Assembly (NCBI GenBank): GCA_034359265.1
Contig: CP136891.1
Span: 43,888,001-43,952,000, forward strand
Origin: Canna indica
Lineage: Eukaryota > Streptophyta > Magnoliopsida > Zingiberales > Cannaceae
Length of the DNA stretch: 64,000 nt
Direction: 5' to 3'
Below are positions 43,309 through 54,253 of this stretch, piece after piece (within the stretch, counting starts at the first letter, position 1; every line of letters starts with the position of its first letter). The translations under genes and the position numbers were made by a program. The notes below the pieces were generated by a model, which ran no database searches, was not told the origin of the DNA, and saw only the letters and a list, made by a program, of their open reading frames with translations.

Positions 43309-45127
43309 GTAGCTAAGCCCTCTAACCCCCATGGACCCAAAGTCATTTGAGTATCAAAGATTTCATATTCTCTTGTAGGGGGAGCAACCACACAAGGATG
43401 AGTTGATTATGGTTGATGGGAGTTGCATGAGGACTTGGAGCTTTACCAAATCCAAGTTGCAACTTTAAATCTTTTGGATGCCTTCGGTATGAAGAATTGG
43501 CATCTAGTTAATTTGGTATCATCTCCTATACTCTCTTGCTTAAATTATAGTTGGAGTTTTGATATATGCTTAATATTAGTAGATTTTCCGCTCTTGATAA
43601 GTTTAAAAAATGTTTTTGATTTTTAATTTCCGATCTCTTCGGAGACCTATGTAGCCTATAACGGGCTCATGCGACCATGCGTTTCTAAATCGTAGACTCA
43701 TTGTGGCCTTTCGGTTTTCAACCAATTAATAGGAAGGGTTGAAGATCATGTTTTCATATTTATTATTTTTGTGATCTCTTAAAATTCATTTTGGTATCAC
43801 TTGATTTCATTTAAAATGAATTTCAAACTATCTAGCAAAGATGCTTTTTGAAAATGATATTTAAATCTCTCTTGCTATTTGGTTTGGTTAGCTTGCTAGT
43901 AGCCTTAATTTCACTATCTATTAATGAAGTCTACTTGCAAGTTGAAAATGTTAATGGAAAGCTATGCTATCTAAAAGAAAACAGAAAAGTAAATAAAAAG
44001 TTTGGAAAAAATTTATAGAATGAGATATGGTTTTGGTTTTGCAAAATATTAATATAATACTTGAATATTCATGCTTTAATGATGTCTCTATATACTCATG
44101 ATTGATTTTGCATGATAAATGTTTGAATTTTTATGAGTAAAAAAAATCATGATAACTAGGCAATTTCATGATATTGATATTGAATAAAATTGGACTAGAT
44201 TGAAATTCCTTACTAGAAACCTCATTTTGAGTAAACATCCAATAAACATGTTTAGATTCACACATGATATGATTCTAGGTGTTTAAACTTAAAAATTCAT
44301 ATGTAGATGAACAAGACGATAACTAGATCACTTTAGGGGACTTAAGCTTGGAAAAGTTTGACCCAAGTCAACAAATTGACTTTGTCACTTTATTTTAAGT
44401 CCAAATTTCATAAACATGTTTAGGAATATGTATGACATGTTTCCATGCACTTCGAATGAAAAATTCATATGTATATGAATAAAATGACATAGAGGTCATT
44501 TCATGATAACCTCTTTTGAATCAATTTGACCAAAGTCAACAAATTGACTTAAAGGTCTCATTTTCAATCCATATTTGAGGAACATATTTAAATTTACTCA
44601 TGTTAGGTGTCCATAAGTTTAAATTTGAAAAACCATGAGTAAATGATAAGATTGAAACTTAGCAAGTTTCATGATAACTAGTTTAGTTTTGAATGAAATC
44701 ATTCTAGGTTGATATCATGACTTAAGAATATAATTTTCATCTCAAACTTGACATACACTCTTTATATGACCAATATGTGGTGTCTGAAAAGTTTGAATGA
44801 AAACTGAACATATTTTGAAATATTACTAAAAATTATAAAGTTGAATGGAAACTGCACCTTCACTGAAAAATCCAGTTTATTCAGTAAAAATATCAAAAAA
44901 TTTCATCAAGAATCAGATTTATAATGGAATTTTGAAGTTGAATTTTAAAAATGTAAAATATCATCCTCTTGAAATATCAATCTTTCCGATATTTTAATTT
45001 TTCTTCAAAAACTTCAAATGAAAACTCAGTATATCATTTAGATTTTATTTCTAATATCATTCACATCATTGCTTGAGTAAAATTATTTTTAGGAATGATT
45101 TTGATAATTTGAATGATAGCTAAAAAT
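43309..45127 (+). other. Non-coding body of the gag-only element, part 1
   Basis: About 1.8 kb without pol homology. From 44150 on it contains diverged, long-period repeats sharing TTGACCAAAGTCAACAAATT, AACTTGACATACACTC and AAAAGTTTGAATGAAAA. Similar blocks return at 48500-49060 beyond the hAT relic. Confidence 0.6.
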
Positions 45128-48100
45128 AAGGATGAACCCAACATAGGGCCTAGAGGATCATTGGACCCCTAGATTTTTTTTTAAATAATGATGGTATTTT
45201 AATAATTTAATATTTTTTAAATTAAAGTTTGCATCCCCTTCCTTCTGCGGACATGATTTCTCCTATTCCCATCAATCCCATCCACGTCTCTGCAGTAAAC
45301 ATCGCATCGTCGTCATCCTCTCAAATAGAAAATATTAATTTCTCACTTCTGGCATAATTTCAATTTATAAAGATTTTTCATTATTTATTCTGGGCTGCAG
45401 CAGAATCTCAAATCAATAATGGTTCTCTTTTTTTTATTCTTACTGCAGCGTCAAATCAATAGAAGATAGAGTTAAAAAGGTAATGATCTCAAATTCTCGA
45501 TTCAAATCAAAAAGAGAAAGCAAATAAAACTTCTTTATTTCTTTCTCTCTCACACAGTCGATCATTATTAATTTTTTGCTGCGGCATCTCAATTCTCGAA
45601 TCAATCAATCAAGCAAAAGCAAGCCATTATTTATTTGTTGGTGTAGAATCTCAAATCAAACAAAACAGCTACTTTCCTAATTTCCTTTCATAATTATATT
45701 AATAATCGGTACTTTTTATTAGGGTTAATTTCACTTGCCCTCTGCTTAATCTTATTTAAATAATTAGGTACTTTTTATTAGGGTTAATTTCACTTGCCCT
45801 CTGCCTTAATCTTATTTAAATAATTAGGTTTTTTTTTTTGGATTAATTTCACTTGTCATCTGTTTAATCATTTTTAAAGAGATTTTAATTGGTGTTTAAG
45901 CTTTATGATGCAGTATTTAATTTTTGCAAATTATTTTTTCTAATTTATAGGAAATGAAAAAATACTTAAAAAGAAAAAAACAGAGAAGATGTGAAAGAAC
46001 ACCATTTTTCGCATCCACCATCATTAAATATTGATCCTACAACTGAGTCAATTGTCGAATCATCTCCTATTTCCAACCAATCAAAATCAATTGTAGAGGT
46101 TGATCTAGAAAATCTTCCTTCTGATCCAGGATTGCGACCTAATATCATTAGTTATTCCACCTAATGTGATTAATCAAGTTCGCAGAACTGACTTGTTAAA
46201 GGGTCCATGTCAACCACGTCAGCATAAGTTTCCTCAAAGAGAAGATGGAGGCCGAAAACGTAGATTTATTATTTCTTGGTTTGAAGAATTTCCAATTTGG
46301 TTGGAGTATAGCATAGCCAAAGATGCTGCATATTGTTTATATTGTTATCTTTTCTCAGTAGGGCGGAGTGAAAGAGGTCATGATGCTTTTGTATCAGAAG
46401 GTTTTAACACATGGTAAAAAAGAGAAAGATTGCGTGATCATGTTGGAGACCAGAACAGTGACCATAACAAATGTAAAATGGCTTGTGAAAATTTGATGAA
46501 TCAAGCTCAACATATTGAGTTCTCTTTTTCAAAACAATCGAACCAAATAAAGGTTGAGTATCGTTGTAGGCTACACACATCAGTTATTTGCCTTCAATAA
46601 CTTCGTTATCTTATGATGTAGGGATTGACTTTTCAAGAACATGATGAATCAATATGTTCATTAAATCAAGAAAATTTCATTGAGCTTATAAAACTTCTTG
46701 CAGAATCAAATGAGGAAATTAAGAAGGTTGTCTTGAATAATGCTCCTGATAATCTCAAGCTAATTACTCCTCATATTCAAAGAGATATCATTAATGCAGC
46801 TGTTGTTGAGACAACAAATGCTATCATTAGAGATCTTGGTGATGAATGGTTCTCAATTATAGTTGATGAATGTCGGGATGTCTCTGTAAAAGAGCAAATG
46901 GGAGTTGTTATACGCTATGTCAATACATCTGGATGTATCATTGAGCGGTTCCTTGGTCTCATACATGTTCGCAATACAAGTTCAACATCACTTAAAGAAG
47001 GTATCGATTCTTTGCTTTCTACTTATGGTTTGAGCATATCCAGTTTGCGAGGTCAAGGTTATGATGGAGCTAGCAATATGCGGGGTGAATTTAATGGTCT
47101 CAAAAGTTTGATACTAAAAGACAACTCTACTGCATATTATGTTCATTGTTTTGCTCATCAACTTCAGCTCACACTTGTTGTTGTTACTAAGAAGCATACA
47201 ACTATAGCTTCATTTTTTAATTTTGTGACACGTCTATGCAATGTTGTTGGAGGTCCTTGTAAACGCAAAGACATGTTACGAGAGAAACAGTTAGAGAAAG
47301 TTATTGAAGGTATTGCAAGTGGTGAAATCCTGACAGGGAGAGATTTAAATTAAGAAATGTCACTGAAGCGACCAGGAGATACACATTGGAGTTCTCACTA
47401 TGGTACTCATGTTAACTTGATGCATTTGTTTTCTTCAGTAATTGATGTTCTTGAGTATATTGGGGAAAATGGTAGTGATGATCCACATAGATCTGAAGCA
47501 ATTGATTTACTTGATATTATTATTCGGTTTGATTGTATCTTTATATTGCTTCTTATTAGACAAATTCTTGGAATCATACATCAGCTTTCTCAAAAATGTG
47601 TTTGCAAGCAATGAGAGATGATGGTTGGAAAATTGTGTTAAATGAGGTTTCTACATTTTGTGCTAAACATGATGTTGATGTACCAAATATGGAGGATGCA
47701 TATGCTGCTCGAGGTAGATCACGACGTAAAATTGAAGAAAGGACTAATCTTCATCACTATTAGGTTGAGTTATTTTATTCAGTGCTTGACTTGCAATTGC
47801 AAGAGCTCAATAATCGTTTCAATGAAGTGAATACTGAGTTGCTTTTATGCATGACATACCTTGATCCTAGAGACTCATTTTCTGCGTTTGATAAGAATAA
47901 ATTGATTCGTCTTGCACAGTTCTATCCATCAGAATTTTCTCCAATTGCTCTAATTGAACTTAATAGTAAACTTGATATATTTATTTCTGATGTGAGGATG
48001 GATAATAGATTCTCTGATGTGATGGGGATTGGAGGACTTGCAGAGAAAATGGTTGCTACAAGAAAAAATGTTATTTTTCCATATATTTGCTAATTAAGTT

Positions 48101-48432
48101 GTCATTAATATTGCCGTTCGCCACTGCCACAGTGGAAAGATTATTTTCAGCAATGAAATTTATCAAAAGTCCTCTGCGCAATCGAATAGGAAATGAGTTA
48201 TTAAATGATTGTTTGGTGACTTACATTGAAAGAGATGTATTTGGTAGTATTGATAATGAGGCTATTATGCAGCGCTTTCAAAATATGAAAAAAATAAGAG
48301 GAATTTTGGAATGATTGTATATGATATTTTTAATTGAAAACTTCAAAAATGAAGTATTGGAATATTATTTTTTAAAATATTTTCTTATAGCATATTTTGG
48401 CCTCCTGCATTAAATTTCTGCATCCGCCACTG
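45128..48432 (+). mobile_element. hAT transposon relic (TTF/DUF4371-type transposase) inserted in the gag-only element
   Basis: The 9-bp string GCTAAAAAT occurs at 45119-45127 and at 48433-48441, consistent with an 8-bp hAT target duplication. The right end reads TGCATCCGCCACTG, a typical hAT terminal repeat (inverse CAGTGGCGGATGCA). The left end starts about AAGGATGAACCC without that repeat, so the 5' TIR seems lost. The interior holds the transposase remnant. Confidence 0.75.
46166..48314 (+). pseudogene. hAT-family transposase (zinc finger MYM-type 1-like), broken
   Basis: The N-terminal TTF-type zinc-finger part reads RRFIISWFEEFPIWLEYS, then AAYCLYCYLF (46245-46350). The DUF4371 / RNase-H-like core (46625-47353) has SIIVDECRDVSVKEQMGV with the first Asp, and LRGQGYDGASNMRG with the second. 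HWSSHYGTHVNLMHLF follows at about 47387. The C-terminal hAT dimerisation domain (48087-48314) reads LPFATATVERLFSAMKF and then NDCLVTYIERDVFG and includes the conserved Glu in TVERLF. Frame breaks: stops at 46415-46417, near 46600, at 47351-47353, near 47612 and 47761. No intact transposase can be made. The family is widespread in plants and often domesticated, but nothing suggests domestication here. Confidence 0.85.
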
Positions 48433-48441
48433 GCTAAAAAT

Positions 48442-49622
48442 ATTCATTTTTTCATTGAAATTAATATAGGATGAAAAATGAACTTAGGCAATTTATTTTG
48501 AGCTCAAACTTGACACACACATCTTAAATGATCATTCAGCGATGTTTGAAAAGTTTGAAAAAATACCTGAAATTTACAAAAATGCCCCTAGACTTTCAGG
48601 AATTTTATGAATTTATAGGAAATTGATTTTTGACTGATTTTTGGACCTGCAAATTAATTGAAAAATTTAGTTTGTCCAATTAAAGTTTCAAAAATTTCCG
48701 TCAAGAATGTGATTTTATATGAATTTAAAAGTTTGATTTTTGAAAACTTGAATTATACTTTGACCTAAGTCAACAAAGTGACTTAGAAACCACATTTTCA
48801 GCCCAAACTTGATTCATATACTTAGATTCACTCATGTTAGATGTCTAGATGCGTAAACTAGAAAAAATATGAGTAGATAGCAAAATTTGATACTTAGTAT
48901 TTTTATGTTTTCAAGCCTACATTAAATGAAATCGTGCTAAGTTCATATTTTGATCAAACGATATTATTTTTTCTTCAAACTTGATACACATACTTTAGAT
49001 GACCATATCTTGGTATCTGGAAAGTTTGAATGAAATCTAGAAATAGATTGAAAAATTCCATTTATTTACGAAAATGCCACTAAAGTATCACTCTTCTCAA
49101 GTTGCTTATTTTTCTGATACTTTAATTTTTCATTAGATTTTCAAATGCGACTTGAACTATGATATTTTAAATTCACTTATGGTATCGTTCTACGCATGCA
49201 TTTGGTGAGAAAAATCATTTCTAAAATGATTTTTGTGTATTTGATCGATACTTGAAAATATTGATACTTAAGTTACTACATGATTCTTGGTTTTGGATTT
49301 CATTTATCATTTCACGATATCATGTATGACTTAGTCTCTTATTCGATATTTGACTTTCATCCCTTGAGTTGAGACTTTCACGGTTTTGAAAAATCTTTTA
49401 GAGTTTCATCTTTGACTTTTTATTGACTTTTCTTGCCCTTTTTGAGTGATGTCAAAAGGGGGAGAAAAATATAGGTAAAAGGGAAGAAAATATTGGAAAA
49501 CCATGCATATAGATAGGGGGAGTTTATTTTCATAGATATGCATGTTGATAGGGGGAGAAATCCTATGTTTGATATCCTTTGTGCTTAAATGAATATATTT
49601 TCTTAAGGATGTTTATCATCAT
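48442..49622 (+). other. Non-coding body of the gag-only element, part 2
   Basis: It resumes the repeat-rich sequence interrupted by the hAT relic and ends in CCATGCATATAGATAGGGGG blocks before the PPT. Confidence 0.6.
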
Positions 49623-49637
49623 AAAAAATGGGGAGAT
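49623..49637 (+). promoter_or_regulatory. Polypurine tract of the gag-only element
   Basis: AAAAAATGGGGAGAT directly before the 3' LTR. Confidence 0.83.
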
Positions 49638-51004
49638 TGTTGGCCTAAGGTTTTCTACTTTGGTCTTAATCTCAATTTTGATGATAACAAACATGTAACT
49701 AATATTTCATTAAGAAATAATTTCAGGTTCCATATCGGTTAGCGCTCGATGTCCTCGATCGGAGAAATTGAAAAATCGAAAGGACATTGATCGACGCGTT
49801 CGGGTTCGTCGTAGAAATCTCTCGAAGTTCGACGTGTGCACAAAAGACGTCTTGGACGAGTCTAAAGAACACATGGAAAGCTCTCCAAGTTGATGCACGT
49901 TGAAGGCCATAACCCGGAAATGAAGCGGGTAAGAAGAAGGCTAAAAAAAATCAAGTTCAGCCTAGGTTCGGTCGACAGAATATGGTCAAAAATTGGCAGT
50001 AGCCAATTCAGTCGACCAGACGAAGCAGAGAATTGGCAGTAGCCAATTCGGTCGACCATCCGGTCGACCGAAGTTCGCCCAGAAGCAGCAGATTACCTTC
50101 GGTCGCACGACGATCGCTCGGTCGGTCGGTCGATCGACGATCGCTCGGTCGGTCGATCGACGATCGACCGGACAAGCGGCCGACGGTATAATGGCTTGAA
50201 AAATAGCCATTTTTACTCATTGTGCCCGACCACCACTTGGTGGTTTGCCTATTTAATGGACTTCTAAGCCTTCGCATGACCTACTAATGCTTCATGAGAC
50301 ATCCTTTGACACCTATAAGCTTTGATTGAGCCATCTTTGTTGAAACCCTAGCTTTCTACCTTGTTTTTCTTGAGTTTGCCTTCAAGCTTGATTTGATTCA
50401 TCATCAAGGCATCAAGAGGAGCTAGGATTCATTGTGTTGGAGCTAAGTATTTGTGTTGTTGTATTTTTGCTCCATTACTTGTATATTTTCTTATTCATTT
50501 CATTGGATTTGAGCTTGTGGAGATCTAGATTGTTAGGTCTTGAAATTGGGTGGTTGCCTTTGTGTTTGAGGCTTAAATCCACCAGTGTAAACATAGCTTG
50601 CTAGGATTAGTTCTTGTTATCCTTAGGAATGAGGTGGGAGAGTGCTCTCAGTAGGAAGGCGGAGACTTCCGGGTGTGGAAGTGCCTTTGGTGTGAGAGCG
50701 GAGAGTCTCTGGTTAAAACGTCCTCGTTGTAAAGTAAACAAGATAATCTAGTAAAGCTAGTATAGAAATCCTAAGCGGGGTGCTTTGGTAGTGGAGTAGG
50801 CATTGGGGCCGAACCACTATAAATAATTGTGTTTGCATTGATTCTACTTGTGTTTATTTCATTATCGTATTTACTTTGCTTCCGCTTGCTACTCAACTTG
50901 AAATTTACCTAAGTAACCAAAGAAACGATTAAAATCGAATTTAGGCAGAAAGATTAGTAAACACACTATTCACCCCCCCTCTAGTGTGGTCATTTCACCC
51001 AACA
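49638..51004 (+). repeat. 3' LTR of the gag-only Sirevirus derivative
   Basis: 1367 bp, the direct partner of 40615-41930. Palindromes and both AATTGGCAGTAGCCAATT hairpins are retained (49966-50180). An extra CGATCGACGATCGCTCGGTC-type tandem lies at 50110-50170. Ends CACCCAACA, then ATGAA (target duplication). Confidence 0.9.
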
Positions 51005-51009
51005 ATGAA

Positions 51010-52704
51010 CTCACTGAGGAACCACATGATGAAGATCCTTCTTCCTCATCCTTACCTTATGTTAGAGAAGAAAAAGCTCTACTAGCTCTCCAAAAAGGAT
51101 ACCGGTTGATAAAGGACCATCCAATTGATCAAGTCATTGAAGAGCCATCAATGGGAGTGGTAACGCGTTCTAAACTTAGAAATGTTTGTCAATATGTAGT
51201 TTTCAATATGTTAAGGAAGCCATAGAAGATGAGTTTTGGGTTATTGCCACGCAAGAGGAATTAAATCAATTTGTAAGGAATAATGTTTGAGATTTAGTGC
51301 ATAGACCTAGTGAACAAATTGTAATTGGGACTAAATGGGTTTATCAAAATAAATTAGATGAAAATAGCTTAGTCATTAGAAACAAAGCTAGGTTAGTGGC
51401 CCAATAGTATAATCAAGAAGGAGGAATATACTATAATGAAACTTATACTCCCGTAGCTAGATTAGAAGCAATTCACATGCTTTTAGCTTATGCAAGTTTT
51501 AAATATTTTAAACTTTTTCAAATGGATGTTAAAAGTGTATTTTTGAATGGTTTTATAACTGAAGAAGTTTATGTTGAACAACCCCCCGGTTTTAAAAATT
51601 TTGAATTTCCAAATCATGTCTTCAAACTTAAAAAGGCTTTATATGGTTTAAAAGAAGCCCCTAGGACTTGGTATGAAAGGCTTTCCAACTTTTTGTTTGA
51701 ACAAGGTTTTAGTGTTAGAAAAAATGATATGTCTCTCTTTATTAAAAATGATATAAATGATATTTTACATGTGCAAATCTATGTGGATGATATCATTATT
51801 GGTGCTACTAATAAATTGCTTTCTGAGTAGTTTGCCAAATACATGCAAGAGGAGTTTGAGATGAGTATGATGGGAGAACTCTCCTTCATGCTTGGGCTCC
51901 AAATCAAGCAAACCAACAAAGGCATCTTCATCAATCAAGCCAAGTACAGAAAAGAGCTCATTAAAAGATTTGGGATGAATGAAGCCAAGATTGCTTCAAC
52001 ACCAATGAGCACACCTATCGAGCTTGATAACGATGAAGTTGGAGTAAAGGTAGATGAAAAGCGATATCGAGGTATGATCGGTAGTCTCCTTTACTTAACC
52101 GCAAGTAGACCCGATATAATGTTTAGTATTTGTGCATGTGCTAGATTGTAATCATGCCCAAAGATGTCTCATTTAAGTGCGGTAAAATGCATATTGAGAT
52201 ATCTAAAATGCACGATTGAATTTGGATTATGGTATCCATGTGATGCATCTTTTGAGTTAATTGGTTTTTCGGATGTCGATTTTGCCGGATGTAAAGTAGA
52301 TAGAAAAAGCACTAGTGGGTGTTGTCAATTCCTAGGGATGAGTCTTGTTTCTTGGTTTTCCAAGAAACAAAACTCAGTTGCACTTTCAACTACTGAAGCG
52401 GAATACATCGCCGCGGCTAGTTGTTGTGCATAAGTCCTTTGGATGAAACAAATTCTTTTGGATTATGGACTTAGCTATTCATGCTTACCTATACATTGTG
52501 ATAACCAAAAGTCTGGTATTACATTCTAGGACCAAACATATTGACCTAAGACACCATTTTCTTAGAGACAATATAGTTAAGGGTAATATTTCCATAGAAT
52601 TTGTACCAACCGATAAACAATTTGCGGACATATGTACAAAATCCTTAAATGAGAAAAGCTTTACCAACTTTACGGTGCAATTAGGAATTTATAATTTTTT
52701 GTAT
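51010..52704 (+). pseudogene. Reverse transcriptase-RNase H of the decayed Sirevirus
   Basis: Continues the frame cut at 40614. The linker is ALQKGYRLIKDHPIDQVIEE. RT has FQMDVKSVFLNG, then ALYGLKEAPRTWYERL, and the intact catalytic box QIYVDDIIIGATN (about 51776-51812). Then come SFMLGLQIKQTNKGIFINQ and RYRGMIGSLLYLTASRPDI. RNase H has FAGCKVDRKSTSGCCQFL, then ALSTTEAEYIAAASCCA, then KHIDLRHHFLRD, then TVQLGIYNFL. Stops occur near 51223, 51288, 51405, 51828, 52149 and 52431. The reading is cut at 52704 by the gag-protease gypsy element and leaves a short tail after 56613. Confidence 0.87.
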
Positions 52705-53230
52705 TGTCATGGACTAACTGTTTGGGCGGAAAATGTCCGTGCGGCTCCCTCGCTTCTCGTGCGAGGAATCAGCCTTAAGCAATCTGCTTGGCCAATGTCG
52801 AAAATTCGCGAGCTCCCACTTCGCGTGGGTTGAAGCCTCTGAGTGCTTGGATGCAAAAACGTTGTTAGGCCAAATGGCCGATTGCATGAAAATGCTAGGA
52901 AATGCTTGAACGAAAGCTTGAATGAAAGACTAGTGTGCCCAGGCTATACCTGGGTACTATACTTATGGAACCTAACCCCAAGTGCCACCCCCAAGGTTCC
53001 CAAAAGTACGAGGGAGCATGACAAAATTTCTATGTTCGCATACCCCCACCATCCATGCCACGACTAGGCAAACGAGGCTATTCGCCTAGGCGTGAGCAAG
53101 AGCGGTGGGCGGTGCGCGAGCACATTTTACAATGCTTATTTACATGGATGCTCATGATGTAATATTTACAATGCACGTTAGGGACCGTCATGACACATAC
53201 AGGACTTGACAATCCCGAAGGTCCTTAACA
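52705..53230 (-). repeat. 3' LTR of the short gypsy element
   Basis: A direct partner of 56085-56613. In element orientation it starts TGTTAAGGACCTTCGGG and ends AGTCCATGACA. Confidence 0.88.
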
Positions 53231-53494
53231 TTCTCCCCCACTTACGAAGTCGATGCCCTCGTCGACTTGTTTCTTGAAGGCGTTGGAGAGTTCTTGAGCC
53301 TTGATCTTCCATTTCTTCATCTTGCAGTCTGGGTACCATCACTCTGTGTTGTTCGGCTTTCGACACTCGTAAGCGGTGGAATGTCCTTCCTGCTTTCAAA
53401 TGCCTCTAACTGCGAAGTCCGCCAACCCTAGTGGGGCCCTTCTGTAAGGAGGTCGATATGGGGCTTGCTCCCCTGTCCTTGTTGTGGGTTCACG

Positions 53495-53665
53495 CTGCGC
53501 GCTGCGTCTTACGAGCCATCTGCCCTGCGCGGGTGTCTTACGAGTCATCTGCTCTGCATGAAAATATTGCGACTTAGAGGCCATCTGCCATGCGGCCACT
53601 TGCGTCTTATGAGCCATCTGCTATGCGCGCACATGCGTCTTATGAGCCATCTGCTCTGCGCACAC
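53495..53665 (-). repeat. Minisatellite encoding repeated QMAHKT-like units after the protease
   Basis: Tandem units of roughly 30-40 bp with GCGTCTTATGAGCCATCTGC on the plus strand. They translate on the minus strand as EQMAHKTHVRA, QMAHKTQVAA, EQMTRKTPAQ and similar. The tail follows the protease frame directly. Confidence 0.75.
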
Positions 53666-54253
53666 TTGTTGGACTCCTTCCTTCACTTGTATAACCGAAA
53701 GGAGTTTATTTTGGCTTCTTGGTGCTGAACGCAATGTTGGAACGATACTAGGGTTGTCCTCCCCCATCAAGCATATCGTGTCGAGGAAGGGAATGGGTAC
53801 CACCTTTGCCAATTTGAGGAACTCTATTCCTAGATAGACTTGATAGTCATCGAGGGGCATGGCCATCAGGTTGATCTGCCCTTTCCATCCTCCAACTTTC
53901 AACGGAACATCTCTTGCAATGCCGTCGATCTTCCGTATCTCGGAATTCACTGCTTTGACACGACTTGAACTTTTTCCTAGTTGGAGTCCAATTCACTTTG
54001 CCTCCTCTCTGGCAATAAAATTATGAGTTGCTCCTGAGTCTACCATCGCTCGGGTGGTTCTGCCGTTCAGCTTGATGTCGATGAACATCATCACATTCAT
54101 CACTTCTGGTTGCTTAGTTGTGGGTTTCCTCTCCCCCCACTTGAGTCTTGAGAGTATTGAGCAGTCGTACTGCTCCCATATTGGTTCTCCCATTGTACTC
54201 ATCTTCGCTAGAGTGGACGCTCGATGACCCCCCGCTGTGACTCGCTGAGGCAA
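53666..54253 (-). pseudogene. Gypsy aspartic protease (retropepsin-like)
   Basis: It reads VMMFIDIKLNGRTTRAMVDS then GATHNF (about 54100-54010), giving an intact D-S-G-A triad. Next come LKVGGWKGQINLMAMPLDDY and VYLGIEFLKLAKVVPIPF. The last is the second hydrophobic-Gly motif (normally ILGM-x-FL). A stop near 53990 splits two open parts (54253-53993, 53950-53621). Without the stop this would be a recognisable RVP_2-type protease. No RT follows; instead the frame runs into the QMAHKT repeats. Confidence 0.8.

Larger units (their letters stand above)
40615..51004 (+). mobile_element. Gag-only Sirevirus derivative (non-autonomous LTR retrotransposon, 10.39 kb)
   Basis: LTRs at 40615-41930 and 49638-51004 are closely similar (TGTTGGCCTAAGG to TTTCACCCAACA). 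A PBS, one gag gene and a PPT are in place, and ATGAA flanks both sides (40610-40614 and 51005-51009), proving one intact insertion. No protease, integrase or RT of its own is visible. Instead the interior holds about 3 kb of non-coding, repeat-rich sequence plus a hAT relic. It should depend on an autonomous Sirevirus for transposition. Confidence 0.88.

Noticed and set aside
43309..45127. Possible env-like ORF downstream of gag in the Sirevirus derivative
   Set aside because: I looked for a long frame with a signal peptide or membrane segments and found none. Only short AT-rich frames occur.
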